In this document: one piece after another, positions 1 to 8,911 of the stretch | How positions within the stretch are numbered: the stretch's first letter is position 1 | How the letters are laid out: each line of letters opens with the position of its first letter | From: Streptomyces guryensis | Lineage (GTDB): Bacteria; Actinomycetota; Actinomycetes; Streptomycetales; Streptomycetaceae | Assembly (NCBI RefSeq): GCF_021261325.1 | Contig: NZ_JAJSBI010000023.1 | Location: 115,913 to 179,912 of the forward strand | Reading direction: 5' to 3' | DNA: 64,000 bases | The notes under the pieces: model-generated | Database searches by the model: none | What the model saw: only the letters and a program-made list of their open reading frames with translations | What the model was told of the DNA's origin: nothing | Position numbers and translations under genes: made by a program

Positions 1-872
1 TCGACCTCGACGCGGTGGGCGGCATCCTGGCCCGCGGCGGCACCATCCTCGGCTCCTCCCGGGTCCAGCCCTCGCATCTGCGCGACGGGGTGGAGCGGGC
101 CAAGGGCCATGTCGAGGAGCTCGGCCTCGACGCGATCATCCCCATCGGCGGTGAGGGCACGCTGAAGGCGGCCCGGCTGATGTACGACAGCGGGCTGCCG
201 ATCGTCGGTGTCCCGAAGACCATCGACAACGACATCGCGGTCACGGACGTCACGTTCGGCTTCGACACGGCCGTCGGAGTCGCGACCGAGGCGCTGGACC
301 GGCTGAAGACCACCGCCGAGTCCCACCAGCGGGTCCTGGTCGTGGAGGTCATGGGCCGCCACACCGGCTGGATCGCGCTGCACTCCGGCATGGCGGCCGG
401 CGCCCACGCCATCGTCGTACCGGAACGGCCCTTCGACATCGAGGAGTTGGCCAGGCGGGTCGGCGAGCGGTTCGAGGCCGGCAAGCGCTTCGCGATCGTC
501 GTGGCGGCGGAGGGCGCCAAGCCCAGGGCCGGGTCCATGGAGTTCGACGAGGGCGGCAAGGACATCTACGGCCACGAGCGGTTCGCCGGGATCGCCCGCC
601 AGCTCTCCATCGAACTGGAGGAGCGGCTCGGCAAGGAGGCGCGGCCGGTCATCCTGGGGCACGTCCAGCGCGGCGGTACGCCGACCGCGTACGACCGTGT
701 GCTGGCCACCCGCTTCGGCTGGCACGCGGTGGAGGCGGTGCACCGGGGGGAGTTCGGCAAGATGACCGCGCTGCGGGGGACCGACATCGTGATGGTGCCC
801 TTGGCCGAGGCCGTCGAGACACTGAAGACGGTTCCCTCTGAGCGGTACGACGAGGCGGAGTGCGTTCTGTAA
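1..872 (+). CDS. pfkA: 6-phosphofructokinase, C-terminal part (5' end outside window)
   Basis: Phosphorylates fructose 6-phosphate to fructose 1,6-bisphosphate in glycolysis, in the cytosol. The reading frame is open from base 3 and gives about 289 residues, so some 50 residues carrying the first ATP-binding glycines lie outside the window. Visible family motifs are GGEGTL (second nucleotide-loop region), PKTIDNDI (the catalytic TIDND block), EVMGRHTGW and GHVQRGG with downstream substrate-binding Arg/His residues. The protein ends ...EAECVL as in Streptomyces PfkA proteins. It resembles the Streptomyces PfkA2-type isoform, but that assignment is from memory. A strong hairpin follows the stop. 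Confidence 0.93.
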   Translation, partial: DLDAVGGILARGGTILGSSRVQPSHLRDGVERAKGHVEELGLDAIIPIGGEGTLKAARLMYDSGLPIVGVPKTIDNDIAVTDVTFGFDTAVGVATEALDRLKTTAESHQRVLVVEVMGRHTGWIALHSGMAAGAHAIVVPERPFDIEELARRVGERFEAGKRFAIVVAAEGAKPRAGSMEFDEGGKDIYGHERFAGIARQLSIELEERLGKEARPVILGHVQRGGTPTAYDRVLATRFGWHAVEAVHRGEFGKMTALRGTDIVMVPLAEAVETLKTVPSERYDEAECVL

Positions 873-904
873 GGCGCATTTGATCTCGTACGGAATTGAA
901 GAGT

Positions 905-936
905 CCGCCCCCGGTCGCAGCAGCGGCCGGGGGCGG
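905..936 (+). terminator. Stem-loop terminator after pfkA
   Basis: A perfect 10-bp GC-rich stem (905-914 with 927-936) surrounds a 12-nt loop, starting 33 nt after the pfkA stop and followed by ttct. It sits between pfkA and the next gene on the same strand, so it should separate the two transcripts. Confidence 0.75.
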
Positions 937-992
937 TTCTACTCTGGGTCCGGACAGACAGCGCACAACCCCCACGAATCAGGAGCCGTTGG

Positions 993-1943
993 ATGGATCA
1001 CAGCGGGCACGGCATGACCATGGATCTGCCGCCGTTCACGCTGGGGCGGGGTCTTCAGTGGTCGGCGGACCCGTTCTTCCTCGTGGCCTGCCTGGTGGGG
1101 CTCGGGCTGTACGCGTACGGCGTGGTGCGGCTGCGGCGGCGCGGGGACGCGTGGTCGGTGGCCCGGACGGTGTCGTTCGTCATCGGAGTGCTGACCATCG
1201 GGCTCGTGATGTGCACGAAGCTCAACGACTACGGCATGGTCATGTTCAGCGTGCACATGGTGCAGCACATGATCATCAGCATGCTGTCGCCGATCCTGAT
1301 CCTGCTCGGCGCCCCCGTCACGTTGGCGCTGCGCGCGCTGCCGACCGCGGGGAAGGGCCGCAAGGGGCCGCGCGAGCTGCTGCTGATGCTGCTGCACAGC
1401 CGGTACATGCGGATCATCACGCACCCGGCGTTCACCATTCCGCTGTTCATCGCGAGCCTGTACGGGCTGTACTTCACGCCGATCTTCGACTTCCTGATGG
1501 GCTCCAAGGCGGGGCACATCGCGATGATGGTGCACTTCCTCGCCGTCGGTGTCGTGTTCTTCTGGCCGATCATCGGGGTGGATCCCGGGCCACAGCGTCC
1601 GGGCTATCTGATGCGGATGCTGGAGCTCTTCGCGGGCATGCCGTTCCACGCGTTCTTCGGCATCGCGCTGATGATGGCGTCGACGCCGATGGTGGAGACG
1701 TTCAAGAACCCGCCCGCCTCGCTCGGTATCGAGGCGCTCTCCGACCAGACCGCGGCCGGCGGCATCGCCTGGGCGTTCAGCGAGGTTCCCTCCGTGCTGG
1801 TGCTGCTCGCCCTGCTGTTCCAGTGGTACGGCTCCGAGCAGCGGCAGGCCAGGCGCCAGGACCGGGCCGCCGACCGCGACGGCGACAAGGAACTCGAGGC
1901 ATACAACGCCTATTTGGCCTCATTGAACGCACACGGGCGTTGA
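993..1943 (+). CDS. ctaG: Cytochrome c oxidase assembly protein, CtaG (caa3-type) family
   Basis: Polytopic membrane protein of 316 aa. It begins with a His/Met-rich MDHSGHGMTMD segment, then has about seven hydrophobic segments (roughly residues 27-45, 57-75, 90-112, 141-160, 175-195, 215-235 and 265-285). The conserved HMVQHM motif near residues 87-92 and the internal His positions are typical of caa3_CtaG proteins, which help copper insertion or assembly of cytochrome c oxidase. The N-terminal His/Met cluster could bind copper (inference). The ATG follows an AGGAG about 8 nt upstream. No oxidase subunit genes are adjacent, so the exact partner is not visible. Confidence 0.85.
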   Translation: MDHSGHGMTMDLPPFTLGRGLQWSADPFFLVACLVGLGLYAYGVVRLRRRGDAWSVARTVSFVIGVLTIGLVMCTKLNDYGMVMFSVHMVQHMIISMLSPILILLGAPVTLALRALPTAGKGRKGPRELLLMLLHSRYMRIITHPAFTIPLFIASLYGLYFTPIFDFLMGSKAGHIAMMVHFLAVGVVFFWPIIGVDPGPQRPGYLMRMLELFAGMPFHAFFGIALMMASTPMVETFKNPPASLGIEALSDQTAAGGIAWAFSEVPSVLVLLALLFQWYGSEQRQARRQDRAADRDGDKELEAYNAYLASLNAHGR

Positions 1944-2007
1944 AGGCCTCGCCATTCGGAAGCATTCAGTAGCATGAAGTGCATCGGGGGAACCGCCGGG
2001 GGGAGCG

Positions 2008-3399
2008 GTGATGACACTTCACGCATTTATGCAAGGGGCCGGGAAAACGGCGATTCGCAAGGTCGCCGTCCTGATTGTTCTCGTACTGGCGCTGAGCGGT
2101 TGTGGTCGAAGTACACCGCTGCTCGCCGTGAAGGCGGTGGCCGCGGGAGTTCCCTCTCTCGCGCCTTTCTTCTACGAGGGCAGCGGGCTGGGCCACGACG
2201 CCGCGATCAGGCCGCAGACGGTGCAGGGGAGTCTGCAGCAGGGGGACACGCCCGGGCTGTACGGGGGCACGAGGAAGCCGACCGTCTGCGACGTCAAGCA
2301 GCTCAAGGCATTCCTCACGGACCCCACGAATCACCAGAAGGCGCAGGCGTGGGCGACGGCGCTGCACATCACCACGGATGAGATTCCGGGATACCTGGAC
2401 CGGCTCACTCCCGTTCTCCTGCGTCACGACACTCTCGTACAGAATCACGACTACAAGAAGGGAAATGCCGTTTCCTTCGACTCGCTGCTTCAGGCGGGAA
2501 TCGCCGTTCTCGTCAATGAACAGGGACTTCCGGCTGTGAAGTGCTCGTGCGGAAATCCACTGCGTCCCTTCACGGATGACACGAACAGGATTTCGGTCGA
2601 GTTCGAGGGCGGGAACAAGAAGTGGCGGGGATATGAGCGTTCCTCCGTGGTGGCCGTGCAGCCGGCGCCACGGAAAATGCAGCGGCTCGTGCTGGTCGAC
2701 GTCGGTGATCCCGCCCGGGGCATGGACCGGCCGGTCGGCACGACGGGGGCGCACGACAAGACCTTCGACACGCGCAAGGAACGTGCCGTGCCCGAGCTCG
2801 CCGGGACCACCTTCGGGGACGCGAGCCGACGGCTGGCCGACGCGGGGCTGGCGGTCGGGTACGGCGGGAATGCACGGCCCCCGGACGACGCACGGGTGAC
2901 GGCGTCGGATCCGCCGGCCGGGAGCAGGCTGGGGTTCGGGGCGTACGTGACGCTGAGCGTGGCCGAGGGGAGGTCCCGTGGCGCGTCCGGCGGGTCGTCC
3001 ACTCCCCCGCCGCCCACGACCTCCGGGCCGCCCTCGGCACCGCCGTCATCGCCGTCCTCCCCAGCGAGCAGCAGGACCGGCCCGTCGTTCTCCGCGCCGG
3101 CCTCCACATCGCCCCCGTCGAGTGCGCCTCCCAGTTCGCCGTCGACGACGACCCGTTCGCCCGCGACCAGTGCCCCGGCCACGAGAAGCGCTCCGGCACC
3201 AGGCAAACCGGCGACGAGCAGTGCAGCTCCGCCCGGCAAACCGGTGACCACCAGCGCGCCCCCGCCCAGCGCCCCGGTCACCGCGAGCGCCCCGCCGCCC
3301 GGGGCCACGAGCGCCCCGGCCACCAGCGAGCCGGCGAGCGGCACACCCGCCACGAGGAGGCCCGTGAGCTCCGGGCCCGCCTCGATCGCGATCACGTAG
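2008..3399 (+). CDS. Lipoprotein with a PASTA domain and Pro/Ser/Thr-rich tail (DUF6777-like)
   Basis: Predicted exported lipoprotein of 463 aa. Residues 17-32 form a lipoprotein signal ending in LSGC, with Cys32 as the lipidated residue. A globular region (about 40-235) with several Cys follows; it resembles the DUF6777 family found beside Streptomyces kinases (recognition from memory). Residues about 260-325 form one PASTA repeat (VPELAGTTF...DPPAGSRL). The last about 135 residues are a low-complexity Pro/Ser/Thr/Ala tail, a plausible wall-spanning or O-glycosylated linker. GTG 2008 or ATG 2011 are both possible; GGGGGAG upstream fits ATG better. The Ser/Thr kinase gene starts 28 nt downstream, so the two probably work together. 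Confidence 0.75.
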   Translation: MMTLHAFMQGAGKTAIRKVAVLIVLVLALSGCGRSTPLLAVKAVAAGVPSLAPFFYEGSGLGHDAAIRPQTVQGSLQQGDTPGLYGGTRKPTVCDVKQLKAFLTDPTNHQKAQAWATALHITTDEIPGYLDRLTPVLLRHDTLVQNHDYKKGNAVSFDSLLQAGIAVLVNEQGLPAVKCSCGNPLRPFTDDTNRISVEFEGGNKKWRGYERSSVVAVQPAPRKMQRLVLVDVGDPARGMDRPVGTTGAHDKTFDTRKERAVPELAGTTFGDASRRLADAGLAVGYGGNARPPDDARVTASDPPAGSRLGFGAYVTLSVAEGRSRGASGGSSTPPPPTTSGPPSAPPSSPSSPASSRTGPSFSAPASTSPPSSAPPSSPSTTTRSPATSAPATRSAPAPGKPATSSAAPPGKPVTTSAPPPSAPVTASAPPPGATSAPATSEPASGTPATRRPVSSGPASIAIT

Positions 3400-3427
3400 C
3401 GCCTCCGCAGAGCCCGGGAGTCACCGG

Positions 3428-5266
3428 ATGCATTCAGGATCACCGACGTCGGGAGTGGGCCGGGTCATCGCCGGCCGCTATCTGCTGCTGAACCGGCTCG
3501 GCAGCGGCGGCATGGGCCATGTGTGGCTCGCCCACGACGAGAGACTCGTCTGCGAGGTCGCGCTCAAGGAGATCGCGTTCCGGGACCCGGACCCGACCGG
3601 TGACGAGCGGGAGGCCCGCGTCGCGCGGGCGCGTGCGGAGGCCCGGCACGCGGCGGGGCTGCGCGGCCATCCGCATGTGGTGACGGTGCATGACGTGCTG
3701 GAGCACGAGGGGCTGCCCTGGATCGTCATGGAGTACGTCACGGGCGCCGTCGACCTCAGGGAGCTGGTCGAGACGCGCGGTCCGCTCGCGCCCGCGGAGT
3801 GCGCCCGCATCGGGCTGGCCGTACTGGACGCGCTGACCGCGGGGCACGAGCGGGGCGTCATGCACCGGGACGTGAAACCGGCGAACATCCTGCTCGCGCC
3901 GGACCGCTCCGGGGCGCCGTACGGGCGCGTCCTGCTCACCGACTACGGCATATCGGTGCAGCCGGACGCCGGCGAGACCCGGTACACGCTGGCGTCCGTA
4001 CTGGTGGGGACGTCGGGCTATCTGGCGCCGGAACGGGCCACGGGTGGGCCGCCGACCCCGGCCGCCGACCTGTTCTCGCTGGGCTGCACGCTCTACCACG
4101 GCGTCGAGGGCCACGGCCCCTTCGAGCGCGAGTCGCACCTCGCCGAGGTCACCGCGGTGGTCATGGAGGAGCCGCGTCCGGCGGTGCGCGCCGGTGCGCT
4201 GGGCCCCGTACTGCGGGCGCTGCTGGTGAAGGATCCGGGGCTGCGGCCGTCCGCGACGGAGGCGGAGGCTGCGCTGTCGCGGATCGTGACGCCGCAGGCC
4301 GAGGGGTACGCCCGTGCGCAGACCGATCTGGGTTCCCAGCCGCCCTGGACCGGGGTGGCAGCGCCGCCGGTCCCTGCTCCGCCCGGCCCGGCGGCCGGGG
4401 CCGACGGCTTCGAGCCCGTCGTCATCTCCGTGCCCGCCCACCGCCGCAGCGGGCTCCCGCGGGCCCTGCGGGCGGTCCTCGCCGCCGCGCTCGGCCTGGC
4501 ACTGGCCCTGGGCGGCGTCTGGTACGCCATGGCACACCAGAAGAGCGGCGGCGACGGGGCGGCCTCGCCGTACGGTTCGGCCGTGGGGCTCTCAGCGCCC
4601 CTCAAGGACGGTGAGTGCGTGCTCGCCGACTGGCCGGGCGCCCGTTTCCAGGGTGTGCCGCGGCTGACGCCGGATCCGTCCTGCCAGGACAAGGCTCCCG
4701 ACGGGCAGGTGATGGCGTTCGTGACGGCCGCGTCCGCGGACGAGGCGCGCAGGCTGGGGCCGGCCCGGTGCGAGGAGCGGACACAGGAGGTCCGGGAGCG
4801 GCTGGCGGACGTCCGCAGCATCGCCGTCGTGCCGACCGGGGCCGGTTTCGAGGCCGCGGGGCGACGCACCGCCTGTCTGGTGCTGGGTGCGCACGGGCCG
4901 GTCTACGGGCCGCTCGGCGATCGGCGCAACGGTTCGGATTTCACCGACACGGCGAACATGCAGCGCCGGGACTGCCTTCAGACCCGCTCCGACCGGGACG
5001 CTCGGCTGGTGTCCTGCGGCGGCCCGCACGACGAGCAGGTCCTCGGGTTCACCCGGCTGGGCAAGGGCGTCACGCTCACCGAGGCCCGTACGCGGTCGGA
5101 CGCGGCCTGCGCGAAGGACGTGCCGCCGCGGGACTACGGCTTCGACCCGTCGGTCTACACCTCCGGCTCCTGGACCAGCCAGGGCGCCTGGAAATCGGGC
5201 ACGCATTTCGTCGTGTGCACCGTCCGGAAGCAGAACGGGGGCACCATGGGGGGAGACGGATCCTGA
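3428..5266 (+). CDS. Membrane Ser/Thr protein kinase with septum-formation-like extracellular domain
   Basis: Hanks-type kinase of 612 aa. The kinase domain spans about residues 17-280: glycine loop LGSGGMGHV, catalytic Lys47, HRD loop (Asp148), DYG in place of the usual DFG (Asp172), and an APE-like LAPERATG. A transmembrane helix lies near residues 345-368. The outer domain (about 390-605) has paired Cys residues (GECVLADW..., RRDCLQ, CAKDV, FVVCTV) of the kind seen in 'septum formation' family domains. It has no PASTA repeats, unlike PknB; the PASTA repeat is on the lipoprotein encoded just upstream. All catalytic residues are present, so it should be active. The ATG is preceded by a GGGAG. 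Confidence 0.88.
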   Translation: MHSGSPTSGVGRVIAGRYLLLNRLGSGGMGHVWLAHDERLVCEVALKEIAFRDPDPTGDEREARVARARAEARHAAGLRGHPHVVTVHDVLEHEGLPWIVMEYVTGAVDLRELVETRGPLAPAECARIGLAVLDALTAGHERGVMHRDVKPANILLAPDRSGAPYGRVLLTDYGISVQPDAGETRYTLASVLVGTSGYLAPERATGGPPTPAADLFSLGCTLYHGVEGHGPFERESHLAEVTAVVMEEPRPAVRAGALGPVLRALLVKDPGLRPSATEAEAALSRIVTPQAEGYARAQTDLGSQPPWTGVAAPPVPAPPGPAAGADGFEPVVISVPAHRRSGLPRALRAVLAAALGLALALGGVWYAMAHQKSGGDGAASPYGSAVGLSAPLKDGECVLADWPGARFQGVPRLTPDPSCQDKAPDGQVMAFVTAASADEARRLGPARCEERTQEVRERLADVRSIAVVPTGAGFEAAGRRTACLVLGAHGPVYGPLGDRRNGSDFTDTANMQRRDCLQTRSDRDARLVSCGGPHDEQVLGFTRLGKGVTLTEARTRSDAACAKDVPPRDYGFDPSVYTSGSWTSQGAWKSGTHFVVCTVRKQNGGTMGGDGS

Positions 5267-5279
5267 GGAGGGTGTTGCG

Positions 5280-5450
5280 ATGCCCGGTTCTACGGACGGT
5301 TCTACGAAGGCGATGGGGGCGATCACCGTCGGCGGCCTCGTGGTGGTGACCGCCTACACGGTGGCTCTCGGCTCCAACGGCTGGCTGTGGTTCGGCTGGG
5401 TCGTGCTGGGTCTGCTCACCCTCGGGATGGTCGCCTCCCGCAGCACGTGA
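5280..5450 (+). CDS. Small two-helix membrane protein (56 aa), unknown function
   Basis: A 56-residue protein starting at ATG 5280, 13 nt after the kinase stop, with a GAGGAGGG ribosome site. It has two hydrophobic segments (about residues 14-30 and 33-50) and short polar ends. I do not recognise the family. Tight spacing places it in the same transcript as the kinase, so it may be an accessory membrane subunit (inference). Confidence 0.65.
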   Translation: MPGSTDGSTKAMGAITVGGLVVVTAYTVALGSNGWLWFGWVVLGLLTLGMVASRST

Positions 5451-5471
5451 CGCATCCGCACCACGTGCCGT

Positions 5472-6677
5472 TCACTCCTCGCTCAGCCGGCCGGCCGAGT
5501 GCACCCCGGGCTGGTATTTGGGCAGCCGGGCGGTGATCTTCATGCCTGCTCCCACGGCGGTCTCGATGACGAGTCCGTAGTCGTCGCCGTAGACCTGGCG
5601 GAGGCGGTCGTCGACGTTGGACAGTCCGATGCCGCCCGAGGGGCTGACCTCGCCGGCCAGGATACGGCGGAGCAGGGCGGGGTCCATCCCGGCGCCGTCG
5701 TCCTCGATGACGACCAGGGCCTCGGCGCCGGCATCCTGCGCGGTGATGCTGATGTGGCTCTTGTCGGTTTTCCCCTCCAGGCCGTGCTTGACGGCGTTCT
5801 CGACGAGCGGCTGCAGACAGAGGAACGGCAGGGCGACCGGCAGGACCTCGGGGGCGATCTGCAGGGTGACGGAGAGGCGGTCGCCGAAGCGTGCCCGGAC
5901 CAGCGCCAAGTAGTGGTCGATGGCGTGGAGTTCGTCGGCGAGGGTGGTGAAGTCACCGTGCCTGCGGAACGAGTATCGGGTGAAGTCGGCGAACTCCAGC
6001 AGGAGTTCGCGGGCGCGTTCGGGGTCGGTGCGGACGAAGCTCGCTATCACGGCGAGCGAGTTGAAGATGAAGTGCGGGGAGATCTGGGCCCTCAGGGCCT
6101 TGATCTCGGCCTCGATCAGGCGGGTGCGGGACTGGTCGAGGTCGGCCAGCTCCAGTTGGACGCTCACCCAGCGGGCGACCTCGCCGGCTGCCCGGACGAG
6201 GACGGCGGACTCGCGGGGTGCGCAGGCGACCAGCGCGCCGTGCACGCGGTCGTCGACGGTGAGCGGGGCGACGACCGCCCAGCGCACCTGGCAGTCCGGG
6301 TCGGGGCACTTGAGGTGGAAGGCCTCGCCGCGGCCGGTCTCCAGCGGTCCGGCGAGGCGTTCCATGATCTCGCCGCGGTGGTGGCCGCCGACGCCGTCCC
6401 AGACCAGGACCTCCTTCTGGTCCGTCAGGCACAGGGCGTCCGTGCCGAGGAGGGTGCGCAGCCGGCGGGCGGACTTGCGGGCGGTCTCCTCCGTCAGTCC
6501 GGCCCGCAGCGGCGGTGCGGCCAGGGAGGCGGTGTGCAGGGTCTGGAAGGTGGCGTGCTCCACGGGGGTGCCGAGATCGCCGAGGCTTGCCGGGCGGGCC
6601 GTGCGCCGACCGATCCAGAACCCGGCGGCCAGCAACGGCAGGACGGCCACGCACAGTCCGGCGAGGAATCCGCTCAT
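5472..6677 (-). CDS. LytS/YehU-type sensor histidine kinase
   Basis: Histidine kinase of 401 aa of the LytS class. One N-terminal membrane helix (residues 3-22) is followed by a GAF-like sensing region (about 45-190), the His_kinase domain with ISPHFIFNSL holding the phospho-acceptor His (near 213), then HATPase_c with N box (VENAVKHG) and G boxes (EDDGAGMD, GGIGLSN). The start ATG 6677 has GGAGGTGA upstream. It is the last gene of a minus-strand group with a LytTR regulator, a small membrane protein and a solute symporter. It probably phosphorylates that LytTR regulator in response to a transported solute. Confidence 0.87.
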   Translation of the reverse strand: MSGFLAGLCVAVLPLLAAGFWIGRRTARPASLGDLGTPVEHATFQTLHTASLAAPPLRAGLTEETARKSARRLRTLLGTDALCLTDQKEVLVWDGVGGHHRGEIMERLAGPLETGRGEAFHLKCPDPDCQVRWAVVAPLTVDDRVHGALVACAPRESAVLVRAAGEVARWVSVQLELADLDQSRTRLIEAEIKALRAQISPHFIFNSLAVIASFVRTDPERARELLLEFADFTRYSFRRHGDFTTLADELHAIDHYLALVRARFGDRLSVTLQIAPEVLPVALPFLCLQPLVENAVKHGLEGKTDKSHISITAQDAGAEALVVIEDDGAGMDPALLRRILAGEVSPSGGIGLSNVDDRLRQVYGDDYGLVIETAVGAGMKITARLPKYQPGVHSAGRLSEE

Positions 6678-6714
6678 GCCCTCACCTCCGCGCGCGGTGC
6701 TTCTCCGGCGCTGT

Positions 6715-6798
6715 GCCGCGCCCCGCAGGGCGCGGGGCGGTATCGATGTGCGGCTCCACCGGGCGGGCGCGACCGGCCCCTACCGGCCCGCAGACGCA
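6715..6798. repeat. Dispersed Streptomyces intergenic repeat, copy A
   Basis: GC-rich palindromic sequence in the gap between the symporter and kinase genes. It starts with a small hairpin (CCCCGCAGGGCGCGGGG) and continues with GGTATCGATGTGCGGC. A close relative is at 40425-40510 and a more distant one at 28017-28085. Such units are common between Streptomyces genes; here it lies inside a probable operon. Confidence 0.6.
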
Positions 6799-8514
6799 TC
6801 ATCGCGCTCTCAGCGGAGCGCTCAGCTCCTCCGGCAGATGGAACCGAGCCAGGATCGCCTCCGTTCCCGTCGGCACCCGTCCCGGCGTCGCCAACGACAC
6901 CAGCACCATGGTGAGGAAGCCCAGCGGCACCGACCAGAGGGCGGGCCAGGCCAGCAAGGCGTGCAGCGGGCCCGTGCCCGGGAAGCCCGCCATCGTCGCG
7001 GCCACCGCGACGAACGCCGAACCGCCGCCGATCAGCATGCCTGCGGCCGCGCCCGGCGGGGTCAGCCTGCGCCACCAGATGCCGAGGACGAGCAGCGGGC
7101 AGAAGGAGGACGCGGACACGGCGAAGGCCAGGCCGACGGCATCGGCGACCGGAAGTCCGCCGACGAGGACGCTGGCGGCGAGCGGCACGGCCATCGACAG
7201 CACGGTGCCGAGGCGGAAGTGCCGTACGCCCCGCGTCGGCAGGACGTCCTGGGTGAGCACCCCCGCGACGGCCAGGGTCAGCCCGGACGCCGTGGACAGG
7301 AACGCGGCGAAGGCGCCGCCCGCCACCAGTGCGCCCAGCAGGTCGCCGCCCACGCCGCCGATCATGCGGTCGGGCAGCAGCAGGACGGTGGCGTCCGCGT
7401 CGCCGGTGAGGGTGAGTTCGGGGGTGTAGAGGCGGCCGAGGGCGCCGTACAGGGGCGGCAGGAGGTAGAAGGCGCCGATCAGGCCGAGCACGGCCACGGT
7501 GGTGCGGCGGGCGGCGACGCCGTGCGGACTGGTGTAGAAGCGGACGACGACGTGAGGCAGGCCCATGGTGCCGAGGAACGTGGCAAGGATCAGCCCGTAG
7601 GTGGCGTACAGCGGGCGTTCCTCGCGGCTCGCGGCCAGCGAGGTCGACATACCGCCGTTGGTGCCGCGGTCGGCGGCCGGGACGGTGGTGCCCTTGGCGA
7701 AGGCCAGCCGGGTGCCTCGCTCGATGTGGTGGGTGCCGGAGGGGAGTCGGATCCGCCCGGCGTCGTGGGTGCGGCCGTCGACCGTGCCGGTCACGGTGAC
7801 CGTCAGCGGCCGGTCCAGTTTCAGGTCGAGGCTGTCGTCGACGCGTACGTCGCGCTGCTCACGGAAGGTCGCCGGCTCCTCGAAGGCGTGGCGGGGCGCG
7901 CCGTCGCCCTGCCAGGCGAGCACCAGGAACAGGGCGGGCACCAGCAGGGCGGTGAGCTTGAGCCAGTACTGGAAGGCCTGCACGAAGGTGATGCTGCGCA
8001 TCCCGCCGGCGGCGACGGTGGCGACCACGACGACGGCCACGATCAGCCCGCCGAGCGAGCCGGGCGCACCGGTCAGAACCGTCAACGTCAGCCCGGCGCC
8101 CTGGAGTTGGGGCAGCAGATACAGCCAGCCGACGCCGACGACGAAGGCCCCGGCCAGCCGCCGTACCGCATGCGAGGCCAGCCGGGCCTCGGCGAAGTCG
8201 GGCAGCGTGTAGGCGCCGGAGCGGCGCAGCGGGGCGGCGACGAACAGGAGCAGGACCAGATAACCGGCGGTGTAGCCGACCGGGTACCAGAGCATGTCGG
8301 GCCCCTGGACCAGGACCAGTCCCGCGATGCCCAGGAAGGACGCGGCGGAGAGGTACTCGCCGCTGATGGCGGCCGCGTTGAGGCGGGGGCCGACGGTGCG
8401 GGAGGCGACGTAGAAGTCGGAGGTGGTACGGGAGATGCGCAGGCCGAAGGCGCCGACCAGGACGGTCGCCACGACCACCAGGGCCACTGCCGGGACGGCG
8501 TAACCCGAGTTCAT
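6799..8514 (-). CDS. Sodium:solute symporter family protein (ActP/MctC-like)
   Basis: SSS-family transporter of 571 aa with about 13 membrane segments. It starts MNSGYAVPAVALVVVATVL and has the early SSS core AAAISGEYLSAASFLG. A hydrophilic insertion (about residues 220-310) resembles the periplasmic-side loop of acetate/monocarboxylate permeases such as ActP and MctC. A short-chain monocarboxylate (acetate, pyruvate, propionate) is therefore the likely substrate, but the sequence does not prove it. The ATG at 8514 overlaps the stop of the upstream small membrane protein gene (ATGA); the longer frame upstream is rejected for that reason. Confidence 0.85.
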   Translation of the reverse strand: MNSGYAVPAVALVVVATVLVGAFGLRISRTTSDFYVASRTVGPRLNAAAISGEYLSAASFLGIAGLVLVQGPDMLWYPVGYTAGYLVLLLFVAAPLRRSGAYTLPDFAEARLASHAVRRLAGAFVVGVGWLYLLPQLQGAGLTLTVLTGAPGSLGGLIVAVVVVATVAAGGMRSITFVQAFQYWLKLTALLVPALFLVLAWQGDGAPRHAFEEPATFREQRDVRVDDSLDLKLDRPLTVTVTGTVDGRTHDAGRIRLPSGTHHIERGTRLAFAKGTTVPAADRGTNGGMSTSLAASREERPLYATYGLILATFLGTMGLPHVVVRFYTSPHGVAARRTTVAVLGLIGAFYLLPPLYGALGRLYTPELTLTGDADATVLLLPDRMIGGVGGDLLGALVAGGAFAAFLSTASGLTLAVAGVLTQDVLPTRGVRHFRLGTVLSMAVPLAASVLVGGLPVADAVGLAFAVSASSFCPLLVLGIWWRRLTPPGAAAGMLIGGGSAFVAVAATMAGFPGTGPLHALLAWPALWSVPLGFLTMVLVSLATPGRVPTGTEAILARFHLPEELSAPLRAR

Positions 8515-8909
8515 CGGTCTTCTACGAGTCGCACGAAGTCCCGTTCGTTGCGCTCGGCGCGCCGGACGTACCACAGGGCGAGCAGGACCATCGGGGCGTA
8601 GAGGCAGAAGCCGAGGATCACCCATTCCAGGCGGCGGGCGCCGGGTGTGGCGGCGAAGACCAGGGGCAGCGGGCCGATCAGCAGACCGAGGAACGCGAAC
8701 ACCGCGAGGGCGGCGCGTAGTTGGGTGCGCATGAGGGAGCGGACGTAGGTGTGGCCGAGGGTGGTCTGCTCGTCGATCTCGGTGCGCGCGCGGTAGTAGC
8801 CGGACGCATGGGGGTACCGCCCGCGCGACCGAAGCCGAGCGTGGGGGAGGGTGCGGCGGGGCGGGCCGGTGACGACGACGCGGCGCTCGGCGGGGTCCTG
8901 GCTGGGCAC
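8511..8909 (-). CDS. Small two-helix membrane protein (DUF485-like) coupled to symporter
   Basis: 132-aa protein starting at GTG 8909 (GAGGAGG ribosome site). Its C-terminal half has two membrane helices (about residues 70-90 and 100-120) and a polar tail, the layout of the DUF485-type partners that precede SSS acetate permeases. Its stop overlaps the symporter start and it begins 3 nt after the regulator gene, so it is translated with both. Residues about 22-40 (LPHARLRSRGRYPHAS) are encoded by a palindromic repeat unit at 8807-8849, which looks inserted into the gene. Confidence 0.7.
   Translation of the reverse strand: MPSQDPAERRVVVTGPPRRTLPHARLRSRGRYPHASGYYRARTEIDEQTTLGHTYVRSLMRTQLRAALAVFAFLGLLIGPLPLVFAATPGARRLEWVILGFCLYAPMVLLALWYVRRAERNERDFVRLVEDR
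8807..8849. repeat. Palindromic Streptomyces repeat unit inside a coding sequence
   Basis: The segment begins ATGGGGGTACCGC, passes through GACCGAAGCCGAGCG and ends TGGGGGAG. This matches, from memory, a palindromic unit dispersed in many Streptomyces genomes, normally between genes. Here it is translated in frame into the N-terminal part of the small membrane protein. Confidence 0.55.
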
Positions 8910-8911
8910 GG

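Noticed and set aside
5499..6914. Long plus-strand open frame opposite the LytS kinase
   Set aside because: Antisense shadow of the histidine kinase gene.
5920..8601. Very long plus-strand open frame (893 aa) opposite the kinase and symporter genes
   Set aside because: It is antisense to two well-supported genes, has no family features and reflects the open antisense frames usual in high-GC DNA.
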